The notes: a model not told the origin generated them from the sequence alone. Shown: positions 17,275 to 27,489, counted from the first letter of the stretch. The stretch is DNA of 64,000 bases from SBAX01 sp964646605 (GCA_964646605.1 CAZYEX010000006.1:145675-209674), one strand, 5' to 3'. Made by a program: numbers and translations.

Positions 17275-17349
17275 GTACCTTGTAACTGGTAACTGGTAAC
17301 TGGTCATTGGTCATTGGTAATTGGTAATTGGTAATTGGTCATTCGTAAC
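17275..17349. repeat. Heptamer tandem array, ten units
   Basis: Ten 7-base units in register from 17275: GTACCTT, GTAACTG (three times), GTCATTG (twice), GTAATTG (three times), GTCATTC, ending GTAAC. It is the longest array in the window and ends 27 bases before the lpd start. Confidence 0.92.
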
Positions 17350-17376
17350 AGTCAATCGGAATAAGGACCCTCAGCT

Positions 17377-18774
<1,398 letters not shown>

Positions 18775-19118
18775 CGCGACCCGCTCACGGTTGACGCTGC
18801 CCGCCGGGTGCCACTGGCAGCTTGCTGCCAGTGCTTCCTTCTGTATGAGCACGAAATGAACCAACCATCCGGACAATCTTCGACTCACCAAAAGCTCGTC
18901 CGTCATCTCGACGAACCGGGTCAGGCCCACGAGTTGACCTTCTCGCGTTACCAACACCGCAGCGTTGCCCCGATTCTCGACTGCGCCACCCACAACGGGT
19001 GGCGCTACCCGACGTCCGCACCGGTGTTGGACGAAGGCACTGGCCGGTCCGCCTCGGGCGGACCAGTGGCACCCGGCAGGGCTGTTGGTCCGGCTCGAAC
19101 GATCCGATAAACAGAACG
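18775..19118. other. Intergenic repeat cluster; apparent strand-composition switch
   Basis: No gene. It holds GGTGCCACTGGCAGCTTGCT with its arm GCCAGTG (18807-18834), a reversed GTAGCG-family copy around 18985-19010 (CCACCCACAACGGGTGGCGC), and GCACTGGCCGGTCCGCC with GGCGGACCAGTGGCACC (19037-19076). The middle part, 18840-18980, shows nothing recognisable. Upstream of this gap the + strand is C-rich in genes of both orientations; downstream it is G-rich. Confidence 0.65.
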
Positions 19119-20162
19119 ATGATCATCCACGCGCCCGCTAAGCAACCTCCCTTGCGGCAAGAGTCGGCCGGTTCAACCCCCGGCTGCCTGGTGGTCATGT
19201 ACCACTACGTTCACGATCGTGATCCCCTGGCTCGCCCCGGCCCGGCAGGAAGTCAGCCCGGTCTGCACGCCCTGTCGATCGCGGACTTCCGCGCACAGCT
19301 CGACACGCTCAGCGCGACGATGGAGCCCATCGACTGGCCGACGTACTGCGGTTGGTTGAGCGGGCGAGCGCCGATCCCGCCGCGAAGTTTCCTCTTGACC
19401 TTCGACGACGGACTGCGCGACCACGCCGAAATCGTGCTGCCCATTCTCGAAGAGCGCGGCCTGCGCGGAGTGTTCTTCATTCCCACCACGGTGTTGACCA
19501 CGCGGCGGATGCTCCCCGCCCATCAGATCCATCTTCTACTCTCCGCCCTGGGCGAGGCTGCGTTGGAGAACGAGTTGCTCAGCCGACTGGCCGAGCGCAA
19601 GGCGCACGACTGGTGCAAGCACTTCACACGCGACGCGGGCTCGCTGCAGCGCAGCGCCCACGCCATGTATCACTACGAGCCGCCGCGGATCGCCCGCTTG
19701 AAATACTTTTTGACCATGGAACTGCCCATCGAACTCCGCGCCGCGGTACTCGATGATATTTTCGCCCAACACATCGGATCGGGCGCCCGGTGGTCCGGTC
19801 ATTGGTATCTGGGCTGGGACGATCTGGCCAAGATGAAATCGCTGGGGCACACCGTGGGCGGACACGGAAACTCCCACGAACCGTTCTCCCGCTTGACGGC
19901 GGATGAGGTTCGCCGCGACATCCAAGAAACGACGAAGGTGCTGAGCGAGGGCTTGGGCCCGGACCCCCGACCGATGTCGTTTCCGTACGGCAGCTACACC
20001 GACGCGGCCTGCGGCTTCTGCCGCGACGCGGGGTTTGTCAACGCCTTCTCCACCCAATCACGCTGGACGCAGCGAGGATGCGATCCGTTTCGCCTTCCAC
20101 GGGTGGACACGATTCGCGTGTCCGAACTTTTGCACGGGGATCCGATATGCCCACGAACGTGA
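19119..20162 (+). CDS. Polysaccharide deacetylase (NodB-like)
   Basis: A 347-residue carbohydrate esterase family 4 protein. The metal site motifs are TFDDG (the catalytic Asp and metal-binding Asp) and HGNSHEPF (the H-x3-H metal ligands); SFPYGSYTDAA is the third conserved segment. Such enzymes remove N-acetyl groups from chitin-like, peptidoglycan or exopolysaccharide chains. No clear signal peptide is seen after the start at 19119, so the enzyme may act on lipid-linked or cytosolic substrate, or be exported another way. The frame upstream of 19119 is repeat DNA. Its last 16 bases overlap the next gene, a methyltransferase, so the two are co-transcribed; together with the glycosylphosphotransferase at 25004 they point to capsule or exopolysaccharide assembly. 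Confidence 0.9.
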   Translation: MIIHAPAKQPPLRQESAGSTPGCLVVMYHYVHDRDPLARPGPAGSQPGLHALSIADFRAQLDTLSATMEPIDWPTYCGWLSGRAPIPPRSFLLTFDDGLRDHAEIVLPILEERGLRGVFFIPTTVLTTRRMLPAHQIHLLLSALGEAALENELLSRLAERKAHDWCKHFTRDAGSLQRSAHAMYHYEPPRIARLKYFLTMELPIELRAAVLDDIFAQHIGSGARWSGHWYLGWDDLAKMKSLGHTVGGHGNSHEPFSRLTADEVRRDIQETTKVLSEGLGPDPRPMSFPYGSYTDAACGFCRDAGFVNAFSTQSRWTQRGCDPFRLPRVDTIRVSELLHGDPICPRT

Positions 20163-21196
20163 CCGAGTGTGACACTGTTGCCGGGCCCTCCTGTGCGCCT
20201 CCGGAGCGTCGCATTGCGTGCCCAAAGCCGAGCGACGACCCATCGTCGGCGCCGTCCGCTGTTTCCGAGACGGGCCAAACTCTTCGCAAGTTCCTGCAAG
20301 CCTATTGGTTGCGGCCGGAGAACGCCCTGTGGATGACGCTGCGGAGTTTGACGTTATCCACCGCGCCGTTCCGCCGCCCCGCGATCGACGTAAGTTGCGG
20401 AGACGGCGTCTTCAGTTTTCTTCATTTCGGCGGGGCCTTGGACCCGGCGTTCGACGTGTTTACTTCCGTGTGCGCGCTGAACCGCCGACCCGGCGACCCG
20501 ACGGACATGTTCGACTACGTGGCTGACGACTACCGCCCCCCGATCGAGTCCCGCCCCAAAGAAAAAATCGACGTGGGAACGGATTGCAAAGCAACCATGC
20601 TCGCCAAGGCCGAACGGTTGCGCTTCTACGATCGCCTGGTCGAGCACGACAACAACCGACCCCTGCCTTTCGACGATGGAACGTTCGCAACGGTCTATTG
20701 CAACGCCGCGTATTGGGTCGAGAACATCAACGGGTTCGTGGCCGAGCTGCGGCGAATCACGGCCTCCTCCGGGCGGATCATCCTGCACGTCAAGCTCGAT
20801 GCCATGCGCGATTACACTCTCGATCGCTACGAGGACGTTCTAGGTTCGCGTTTCCTGGAAATCCTGGGCCGGAACCGGTTCGATTGCTGGCCGACGCTCA
20901 CCGATCGTGCCACCTGGGAATCGCGCTTCGCCTCTGCCGGCCTGACCATCGAACAATCCCGACCCTTCGTGACCCGCACGCATGCCCATTTGTGGGACGT
21001 GGGCCTGCGACCCATCGCCCCCTTACTCATCCGCATGGCCAACGCCCTCACACCCGCGACCCGCGCCCAAATCAAGCGCGATTGGGTGGCTCTCTTGGAA
21101 GAATTGCTGACCCCGCTCGCCGACCCGATGCTCAACCTCTTCGGCAACCATGCAGAAGCGGCGGAAGTCCAGTACGTTCTAGGCCGAGGCACGTAG
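20147..21196 (+). CDS. Class I SAM-dependent methyltransferase
   Basis: A 349-residue methyltransferase. After a ~55-residue Pro/Ser-rich N terminus, the AdoMet fold is visible: AIDVSCGDGVFSF as motif I (a CGDG variant of the glycine loop), the acidic loop DVGTDCKATMLAKA, then PLPFDDGTFATVYCNAAYWV and LRRITASSGRIILHV as the motif IV/post-IV strands. The pattern is close to Methyltransf_11 proteins acting on sugars or lipids. The start at 20147 overlaps the deacetylase stop by 16 bases; the context therefore suggests modification of a polysaccharide or its lipid carrier, which is inference from position. Confidence 0.83.
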   Translation: MPTNVTECDTVAGPSCAPPERRIACPKPSDDPSSAPSAVSETGQTLRKFLQAYWLRPENALWMTLRSLTLSTAPFRRPAIDVSCGDGVFSFLHFGGALDPAFDVFTSVCALNRRPGDPTDMFDYVADDYRPPIESRPKEKIDVGTDCKATMLAKAERLRFYDRLVEHDNNRPLPFDDGTFATVYCNAAYWVENINGFVAELRRITASSGRIILHVKLDAMRDYTLDRYEDVLGSRFLEILGRNRFDCWPTLTDRATWESRFASAGLTIEQSRPFVTRTHAHLWDVGLRPIAPLLIRMANALTPATRAQIKRDWVALLEELLTPLADPMLNLFGNHAEAAEVQYVLGRGT

Positions 21197-21324
21197 GAGC
21201 CTATCCCCGCATCGATGTTCTCGGTCTCGGCGCGGACTGAAGCCTAGCGCTTGCAACGGCGATACCGCTTCCGCCCATGCGAACGATCGCGTATGGTTCT
21301 CCCCATGCCAGGACGCTATTCAAC

Positions 21325-21382
21325 ATGAGTGCCCCTTGGCTGGACGGATTGAATCTCGCGCAACGTCAGGCCGTCACCCACG
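21325..21382 (+). pseudogene. Detached 5' end of a uvrD-type helicase gene
   Basis: ATG at 21325 (CAGGA 11 bases upstream) opens MSAPWLDGLNLAQRQAVTHA, the standard N terminus of a UvrD/PcrA helicase just before the Walker A loop. Similarity stops at about 21382; the frame then runs through the toxin-antitoxin genes. The intact helicase at 22159 begins with the parallel segment CLDGLNPAQRQAVTHG. The two segments agree at 33 of 44 bases by hand alignment (~75%), so this is not a recent exact duplication. The antitoxin stop codon (21374-21376) lies inside this remnant. Confidence 0.7.
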
Positions 21383-21571
21383 CCCTTTCGTTTCAGTCGT
21401 ATCCTGCGGACGGGGACATTTTCCGCGGAACCTGGCCAGCACAGGGTCGCCCTGGATCATCTCGTCGGTCTTGCGACGCTGCTCTTCCGCGGAAAGCCCT
21501 CGGAACTCGGCGAGAATCGCTTGCTGAATCTCGTGCTTCATGCGAACGCAGTCGAAGGATTTGGCTTTCAC
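21374..21571 (-). CDS. Putative antitoxin/partner of PIN toxin
   Basis: A 65-residue protein starting at GTG 21571, which overlaps the toxin stop by 4 bases (GTGA). The sequence FDCVRMKHEIQQAILAEFRG followed by LSAEEQRRKTDEMIQGDPVL is the pattern of the small protein commonly encoded directly after PIN proteins of the YADTSVFGG type. It is helical and amphipathic, with an N-terminal part that may be a dimerisation or operator-binding segment; in known VapBC systems the antitoxin neutralises the RNase and represses the operon. Gene order here is toxin first, antitoxin second. Its 3' end reads into the remnant of a helicase gene. Confidence 0.7.
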   Translation of the reverse strand: MKAKSFDCVRMKHEIQQAILAEFRGLSAEEQRRKTDEMIQGDPVLARFRGKCPRPQDTTETKGRG

Positions 21572-22029
21572 ATTTCCACCACCTCGTTCGGGCTATGGAT
21601 CGGGATCAATGGGTACCCGCGCAACAGGTTTACGGCGTGGTAACCACGGATCTTCTCGAAATGCACGATGTGCTTGAAGTTCCAACTCACGATCAGGTCC
21701 ACCTCGGCAACGGAGGCGGCCGCAATGTGCTCCGCGTCCAGAAGACATGCCGGTCCGACAACGCCGGCCGTCACGTATTCGTCTCGCAAACGATCAATCT
21801 CCCCCGACGGCGCGATGGTCTCGACGCAATCGTCCGGCAGATCGGCGAGCACGGTACGAACGCCTTCCGGCGCGCGGTGGAGTTCTCTGAGCGTCGTTGA
21901 CGAAACGACGAGCAGGAAATGCTTCGCCCGAATCTCGTCGAACAGCCTGTGGCTCACCACGGCGAACTCGTCATCGAGACACCCTCCGAACACCGACGTA
22001 TCCGCGTACATGCGAAGAACTCGCAACAT
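21568..22029 (-). CDS. PIN-domain toxin (VapC-like)
   Basis: A 153-residue PIN protein (147 if the ATG at 22011 is used). Acidic active-site residues are visible: Asp10 in MYADTSVFGG, a Glu in TTLRELHRAP, Asp in CLLDAEHIAAA, and Asp in EVDLIVSWNFKHIVH. PIN toxins are Mg-dependent ribonucleases that cut tRNA or rRNA. Translationally coupled to the 65-residue partner downstream. The module lies divergent to the helicase gene, with about 130 bases between start codons, and occupies the exact place where a helicase 5' end has been split off. Its composition is less GC-rich than the neighbours, consistent with import. Confidence 0.82.
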   Translation of the reverse strand: MLRVLRMYADTSVFGGCLDDEFAVVSHRLFDEIRAKHFLLVVSSTTLRELHRAPEGVRTVLADLPDDCVETIAPSGEIDRLRDEYVTAGVVGPACLLDAEHIAAASVAEVDLIVSWNFKHIVHFEKIRGYHAVNLLRGYPLIPIHSPNEVVEM

Positions 22030-22158
22030 TCGACACCGTTGACTACGATACCGCCGCAAGCTCCACACGCAAGTCGCACCCGCATGGATCACGACCTTCC
22101 CTGTTGTTCCGTGGTCGAGTATGGTGGGATTCGGCTTCGAAAGGCGGCGCAGACCTCC

Positions 22159-24267
22159 ATGGGGGTTCTTTGTCTCGACGGACTGAATCCGGCACAGCGG
22201 CAAGCCGTTACGCACGGCGACGGGCCGTTGTTGATCGTGGCCGGGGCGGGTACCGGAAAGACCAAGACCCTGGCCTGCCGGGTCGCCCATCTCATCCACA
22301 CCGGCGTGGCCCCGGAACGCATTCTGCTGCTGACCTTCACCCGCCGTGCAGCCGAGGAGATGTTGTCGCGGGCCGCGAAGCTGATCGAAGGGGACGGTCA
22401 GCCGAAAGTGTGGGGCGGGACCTTCCATGCGGTCGCCAATCGGCTGCTGCGGATTCACGCCTCCGCGGTCGGGCTGACTGCGGACTTCACGGTCATGGAC
22501 GAAAGCGACGCCGCGGATTTGATGAACTTGATTCGCAGCGAGTTGGGATTTTCCAAGACCGACCGGCGCTTTCCGCGAAAGCACACCCTTGTGAAAATCT
22601 ATTCGCACACCGTGAACGCCCAGCGGCCCCTCGTCGAAGTGCTCGATCGGCATTTCCCGTGGTGCGGAGACGACCGCGAGCCCTTGGTGCAGGTTTTCGA
22701 CGCCTACGGGCAGCGTAAGAAAGACCAGCACCTTCTCGACTACGACGATCTTCTGCTCTTCTGGTGTGCGCTCTGCACCGCACCTCGCGTGGGCGAGACA
22801 ATCGCCGCCCAATTCGACCACATCCTCGTGGACGAATACCAGGATACGAACGCCATTCAGGCGGAGATTCTCCGCGGGATGCGTCGGAAGAACTCGAACC
22901 TGACCGTGGTCGGTGACGACGCGCAGTCCATCTATTCGTTTCGTGCGGCCACCATTCGCAACATTCTCGACTTCCCCTCCCAGTTTCCGGGGACGACGGT
23001 GGTGACGCTGGAGGAGAATTACCGATCGACGCAGCCCATCCTCGCCGCGGCCAACGCGGTGATGGCCCCGGCGAAAGAGCGCTATACGAAGGAGCTTCGC
23101 TCGACGCGAAAGTCGCAGCGCAAGCCGATGCTGGTGACCTGCGTCGATGAGGCCGAGCAGACCGAGCGAGTCTGCGAGAACATCCTCGCCCATCTCGAAG
23201 AGGGCATCCCGCTCATGCGCCAGGCGGTTTTATTTCGCGCTGGGCACCACAGCGCCGTCTTGGAGGTCGAGCTCGCTCGGCGAAACATCCCCTTCCACAA
23301 GTACGGCGGTCTGAAGTTCATCGAGGCCTCGCACATCAAGGACATGCTCGGATTTCTGCGCATCCTCGAGAATCCGCATGACGAAATCAGTTGGTTTCGC
23401 GTTTTGCAACTTTTCGAGGGCGTGGGACCGCGCACGGCGCAGCGAATCATGGAGGAGCTAGGCGTACGCCGAGTGTCCGGCGAACCGGGTCGGAGGTCCG
23501 AAGATGCTGCCTCTCCCTTGGCACTCCTACTCAACCGAGTGCCTGCCGCGCCCCCCGCTGGGAAGGCGGCACTGGACGCCCTATGCCCGGCCCTTGCGTT
23601 CTGTCGCGGACAGGGCAGGGTCTCCAAGCGGACCGCAAACCCGGCGGATTTGTCCGCCAGGGACGAGCCTCCCCTGCCGCAACAGATCGAACGAATCCGC
23701 GAATGTTACGACCCGCTTTTCGAACGCGTGTATGACAACGCGAAGATGCGCTCGCGGGACCTCGATCAACTTGCCACCATCGCGGCACGTTATCGCTCGC
23801 GTTCGCGCTTCATCACCGACCTGACGCTCGACCCGCCGCGAGCAACGTCCGACCTTGCCCAACCGCCGTTCCTGGAGGAGGACTATCTTGTGCTCAGCAC
23901 GATTCACTCGGCCAAGGGCTGCGAGTGGGACGTGGTCCACATCCTTCACGCCGCCGACGGGATGATCCCCTCGGACATGGCGGTCTCGGACCAGGACGGA
24001 ATCGAAGAAGAGCGGCGATTGTTCTACGTTGCCATCACCCGCGCGAAAGACATGCTCTATGTGTACTTCCCCCTGCGGTACTATCACCGGCGGTTCGGGC
24101 TTAGCGACGCACATGGGTACGCCCAGGTCACACGGTTTCTTACACCCGCGGCCAAGCGGCTCTTCGCCCAAGTCGAAGCCGTCCAGCTACAGGACGACGA
24201 AGCGGCAAGCCGCGGTTTGCTCACGACCGAGCCCTACTCGCGTGTCAAGCGTCTATGGAACGGTTGA
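22159..24267 (+). CDS. UvrD/PcrA-family ATP-dependent DNA helicase
   Basis: A 702-residue superfamily 1A helicase (3'-5') for repair or replication. Motifs in order: Q-like NPAQRQAVTH (10-19), Walker A AGAGTGKT (28-35), LLTFTRRAAEEM, GTFHA, VDEYQDTN (Walker B), VVGDDAQSIYSFRAA, EENYRST, then in the C-terminal part LSTIHSAKGCEWDVV, EERRLFYVAITRAK. Length agrees with UvrD. The start at 22159 gives MGVLCLDGLN but has no strong ribosome site, and a second, divergent copy of this N-terminal segment with a better-looking start survives at 21325 on the far side of a PIN toxin module. A spacer of ~80 low-similarity residues (Pro/Arg-rich, 23470-23690) sits in the 2B region. Confidence 0.9.
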   Translation: MGVLCLDGLNPAQRQAVTHGDGPLLIVAGAGTGKTKTLACRVAHLIHTGVAPERILLLTFTRRAAEEMLSRAAKLIEGDGQPKVWGGTFHAVANRLLRIHASAVGLTADFTVMDESDAADLMNLIRSELGFSKTDRRFPRKHTLVKIYSHTVNAQRPLVEVLDRHFPWCGDDREPLVQVFDAYGQRKKDQHLLDYDDLLLFWCALCTAPRVGETIAAQFDHILVDEYQDTNAIQAEILRGMRRKNSNLTVVGDDAQSIYSFRAATIRNILDFPSQFPGTTVVTLEENYRSTQPILAAANAVMAPAKERYTKELRSTRKSQRKPMLVTCVDEAEQTERVCENILAHLEEGIPLMRQAVLFRAGHHSAVLEVELARRNIPFHKYGGLKFIEASHIKDMLGFLRILENPHDEISWFRVLQLFEGVGPRTAQRIMEELGVRRVSGEPGRRSEDAASPLALLLNRVPAAPPAGKAALDALCPALAFCRGQGRVSKRTANPADLSARDEPPLPQQIERIRECYDPLFERVYDNAKMRSRDLDQLATIAARYRSRSRFITDLTLDPPRATSDLAQPPFLEEDYLVLSTIHSAKGCEWDVVHILHAADGMIPSDMAVSDQDGIEEERRLFYVAITRAKDMLYVYFPLRYYHRRFGLSDAHGYAQVTRFLTPAAKRLFAQVEAVQLQDDEAASRGLLTTEPYSRVKRLWNG

Positions 24268-24547
24268 TATTACACTAGAATATTTCCTTGCCTCCGGCAT
24301 GTGAATCTGGGGCAAACGACGGCATTCAAGATGCGTAATGGAATCTCAAAGTGAGGGCGGTTCAGGCGTGCGGCGTGTAAAGTCGGGCACTGGGCTTGGT
24401 ACGTCAAATGCCGGGGATCACACAGGAACGTACGTCCGAATTATTGGAGGAATTGGTTGACGACGGTTATTCGGACGATATACTCCGCGCTTGCGTTGGC
24501 GTCGTCCGCCTTGGTTGCGGCGGCGCTCCAACGGTGAGGACTCGTCT

Positions 24548-24952
24548 ATGCCCGCCACCATCGAACCTGCGATTCATGAACCCGCGCGCGAGGCGGATGC
24601 CCGTGCTTTCGCGGGCGCAAAGCGGCCCGTGGCCGATGAACGCCGTTTGGCCCCTCGTGTCCGCCGGCGTCTGATCGCCAACGTGGTCGGGCTGGGGGTC
24701 GATCGCATCGGGGAGTGCCTCACCAATGACATCAGCGAGGGCGGTCTATACGTGCAAGCCCCGAGTGCGGCCGGTCTTCGCGTCGGACAGCGATGCGAAG
24801 TGGTGTTGTCGGATGAACCGGGCATCGGCGACCCCTCCCCCGTGAACGGCGAGCGGCGTTACGCGACGGTCATACGCACCGAACCGATCCAACGCGGCGC
24901 TTCGACGTTTGTCGGGGCCGGTCTTCGCTTCGACCAACCGTTGTTCCTCTAG
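24548..24952 (+). CDS. PilZ-domain protein
   Basis: A 134-residue protein with a PilZ fold. The c-di-GMP-binding elements are both visible: RxxxR in RRLAPRVRRR and DxSxxG in NDISEGGLYV, followed by strand GLRVGQRCEVVLSDE. PilZ proteins bind cyclic-di-GMP and control motility, adhesion or polysaccharide synthesis. A 40-residue charged N-terminal extension precedes the domain. Its place between the helicase and the glycosylphosphotransferase suggests c-di-GMP control of exopolysaccharide output; that is context only. The 280 bases upstream (24268-24547) are relatively AT-rich and hold no convincing gene. Confidence 0.85.
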   Translation: MPATIEPAIHEPAREADARAFAGAKRPVADERRLAPRVRRRLIANVVGLGVDRIGECLTNDISEGGLYVQAPSAAGLRVGQRCEVVLSDEPGIGDPSPVNGERRYATVIRTEPIQRGASTFVGAGLRFDQPLFL

Positions 24953-25003
24953 AACCCTGGCACAACCTTTCGCAACCGACCGTGCGCGGACCGCACCGTC
25001 GTC

Positions 25004-26500
25004 TCAGCATGCGCCTCGCAGGAACGTGCCGACGGTGCGAAACAGGATGATCGTGTCGAGCTCGAAGGACATGTGTTTGAGGTAATAGAGGTCGAACTGG
25101 AGTTTTCGCTTGGCGTCCTCAATCGAGGCGCCGTAGCGGAAGCTGATCTGCGCCCAGCCGCTGAGTCCGGGCTTGACCAGGTGTCGCTCGGAGTAGTAGG
25201 GAACCTTTTCGGACAGCTCGGCCACGATGTCGGGGCGCTCGGGACGGGGGCCGACGATGGACATATCGCCGATCAACACGTTGTAGAGTTGGGGAAGTTC
25301 GTCGAGCCGTGTTCGACGAAGAAACCGCCCCACCGCCGTAACCCGTGGATCGTTGGGCGAGCACCATACGCTCCTGCCGTTCTCCGCGTCGGTGCGCATG
25401 GTGCGGAATTTGTAGAGTCGAAACACCGTTCCGTTTTGCCCCACGCGGGTCTGGGAATAGAACACCGGTCCGCGGTCGCAGAGCTTGACGGCCAGAGCAA
25501 TCAGCGGCCAGAGCGGTGCGGAAAGGCACAATCCGACCCCCGCGGTGACCAGATCGATCACCCGTTTGAGCGTGCCGTGCTCGTCGCAGTGGACTTTCAG
25601 GTCGGCGATGAGAAACCAGGAGGGCGTGATTTCATCGACCAGGATCCGCCCCGTCGCCTTCTCATAGAAAATCGCCTCGTTGGTGACGCGGCAGCCGGAT
25701 TGCAGACAGCGGACCATCCACTGCATGACGTTGGCGTTCGCGGCGGCGTCGGGACCGACGACGATATCGGTGATGCGGCGGCGTGGGAGGTTGTCGAGCT
25801 GGGCCTCCATCGAACCGAGATAGAACGGGTCATCGGGCTCGCGGGGGGCCGCATCGCCCGCGCTGGCGTATCCGACGAGTTGGTATTCGTGAAGGAACCC
25901 TTCGGAGCGGGCGCGTTCGAAGGACTGGAACAAGGCTCGGGAGCCGACCACGAGCAAGCCGCGGTGCATGTTGTGAACGGCCCACCACGCGGCCATTCGT
26001 ATCGCCGTCCCACCGGCCAGGAAGAACCCGAGTGCCACGCCGGATACCCGTCGGCTCACGGTGGAGTACATGAGCACGTAGATGATGCCGTAGGCCAGGA
26101 CCGCGGTCGTTGTCGTAGTAAGTAGCAGGCGGGTGAGGATTCGGGCACGCCCCATGATCGTCTCGCGCTCGTAGAGCCCGAACACGAGGCTGGCGAGAAT
26201 CACCGCGAAGGCGAAGATCGCCGTGGCCTGCCACAAAGCGACGTGCGGCGTCTCGACCAACGGGAACGGAGGAAACGCGGCGTAGGCGAGATAAACGCCA
26301 AGGCTGAGAATGCTGATGTCCGCCAGAAGCCAACTGGAAGGTGGAAGACGAACGAGGGTCTGGCCGACGAGTCTCACGCCGCGCGCCCATACCGCGGACG
26401 GCGTCCAGCGCGCGGGGAAGGTCCGCGCCACGGACAAGGACGGGAAGGCGGCGGCGGAGTCCGGTCCAGCCGTCGCTGCTGCGTTGGCGAATATGCTCAT
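25004..26500 (-). CDS. Polyprenyl glycosylphosphotransferase (WcaJ/EpsE-like sugar transferase)
   Basis: A 498-residue membrane enzyme that starts exopolysaccharide synthesis by moving a sugar-1-phosphate onto undecaprenyl phosphate. The N-terminal half has four to five membrane helices (VYLAYAAFPPF... AIFAFAVILASLVFGLYE, LLTTTTTAVLAYGIIY) and a CoA-binding-like Rossmann core (GLLVVGSRALFQSF). The C-terminal catalytic domain is unmistakable: KRVIDLVTAGVGL, KFRTMRTDAE, RRTRLDELPQLYNVLIGDMS, VGPRPERPD and VKPGLSGWAQI. The ATG at 26500 is well placed. It is transcribed away from the lipoprotein/VanZ pair, and with the deacetylase and methyltransferase upstream marks this region as an envelope-polysaccharide locus; no Wzx, Wzy or other glycosyltransferases are in the window. 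Confidence 0.94.
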   Translation of the reverse strand: MSIFANAAATAGPDSAAAFPSLSVARTFPARWTPSAVWARGVRLVGQTLVRLPPSSWLLADISILSLGVYLAYAAFPPFPLVETPHVALWQATAIFAFAVILASLVFGLYERETIMGRARILTRLLLTTTTTAVLAYGIIYVLMYSTVSRRVSGVALGFFLAGGTAIRMAAWWAVHNMHRGLLVVGSRALFQSFERARSEGFLHEYQLVGYASAGDAAPREPDDPFYLGSMEAQLDNLPRRRITDIVVGPDAAANANVMQWMVRCLQSGCRVTNEAIFYEKATGRILVDEITPSWFLIADLKVHCDEHGTLKRVIDLVTAGVGLCLSAPLWPLIALAVKLCDRGPVFYSQTRVGQNGTVFRLYKFRTMRTDAENGRSVWCSPNDPRVTAVGRFLRRTRLDELPQLYNVLIGDMSIVGPRPERPDIVAELSEKVPYYSERHLVKPGLSGWAQISFRYGASIEDAKRKLQFDLYYLKHMSFELDTIILFRTVGTFLRGAC

Positions 26501-26686
26501 AGCTCGCGCACTTACAGGAAGTCCATCGGAAACGTAGCGTGCGGGGCTGAGTTATCGGCATCCGACGCCAAGGCGGCCTAGGCTGTCGTCGGCCCGATAA
26601 TGAGGCCGGATCGTGGCGGAAGCGACGGGAATGTTTTTGGACCAGTGTCGAGGCGGACCGCCCGATATCCGCAAGGGTTGAGTGCC

Positions 26687-27448
26687 ATGCAACGTTATTG
26701 GGTCATCGCTTCGGCTGTGGTGTCGCTCTGCGGTTGCCATGCGCCGAAGCAGGAAGCGCCCCTTTGGACGGCGAAGCCGCGCGTGGAATGGAGTCATCTC
26801 GCGTCGCAGCCGGTCGCCGAGGTTCGCAACGAGTATCGCATTCTTGGGGGCGGTCCCACGCAAGGGTTGTTTCCCGCCAACCTCGCCGTTACGCGGGTGT
26901 CGTTGGAAACGGTGAAGGAGGACGGCGACACGTTGCAACCGCTGCTCTTTGCCGATCCGCGGAATGAATTCTTGCAATGGAACTCGGCGCTCGACGACCA
27001 AATGGCCGTGAGCGAGGTCTTTCCCATCGCGCAGCGCGACTTGGGCGGCCGAGAGGCGGACCCGGCGCAGATCCTCGCCGCGTTCCGTGGTTTGCACGCG
27101 CGGCTGGGACTCTTGTATGCGGTCAACGAAATGAGCCCTGACGAGACGGAAATGTTCGGGACGTTGTACGACACGGCGACAGCCGAGCCGATCGCGGCCA
27201 TCCACGCTCAGGCGGTCTCCGTCCAACCGCCCACGGACGAGGACGAGAAGCAGAAAGCGGTCAATCTTTGGGAAACGGACTCGCGGGCCTTGGTTCGCGC
27301 GAAGTTCGCCCGGCTCGTTCACACGTGCGTGCGGGAGTTGATTCGCAACGATGCCGCTCCCGTTATAGAGACGCCGACGGGCTGGACGCCGGCGGGCCCG
27401 ATCCGCCCGGTGGAATGGCCTCCGCGACACCTTCGCACGGCGCGCTAA
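26687..27448 (+). CDS. Lipoprotein, function unknown
   Basis: A 253-residue protein with a short signal peptide, MQRYWVIASAVVSLCGC, ending in a lipobox-like LCGC. The mature part has no domain that I recognise; segments such as GLHARLGLLYAVNEMSPDE and TLYDTATAEPIAAIHAQAVS suggest an alpha/beta periplasmic fold like those of small planctomycete lipoproteins that handle envelope stress. A frame extends upstream to 26600 but has no signal sequence. It lies 41 bases before the VanZ-like gene on the same strand, so they likely form an operon, and is divergent from the glycosylphosphotransferase. Confidence 0.7.
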   Translation: MQRYWVIASAVVSLCGCHAPKQEAPLWTAKPRVEWSHLASQPVAEVRNEYRILGGGPTQGLFPANLAVTRVSLETVKEDGDTLQPLLFADPRNEFLQWNSALDDQMAVSEVFPIAQRDLGGREADPAQILAAFRGLHARLGLLYAVNEMSPDETEMFGTLYDTATAEPIAAIHAQAVSVQPPTDEDEKQKAVNLWETDSRALVRAKFARLVHTCVRELIRNDAAPVIETPTGWTPAGPIRPVEWPPRHLRTAR

Positions 27449-27489
27449 AGCCGATCACCGACGAGGCCCCATAGGACGGCAGGCAACGT

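Noticed and set aside
11295..17349. Heptamer arrays considered as CRISPR
   Set aside because: Units are 7 bases without spacers and no cas genes are in the window.
18775..19118. Possible replication origin at the skew switch
   Set aside because: No dnaA, dnaN or gidA gene and no cluster of DnaA-box-like sequences is visible; only the composition change is reported.
24396..24674. 92-codon frame between uvrD and the PilZ gene
   Set aside because: The first 40 residues look passable but no ribosome site exists and the second half overlaps the PilZ gene in another frame with low-complexity sequence.
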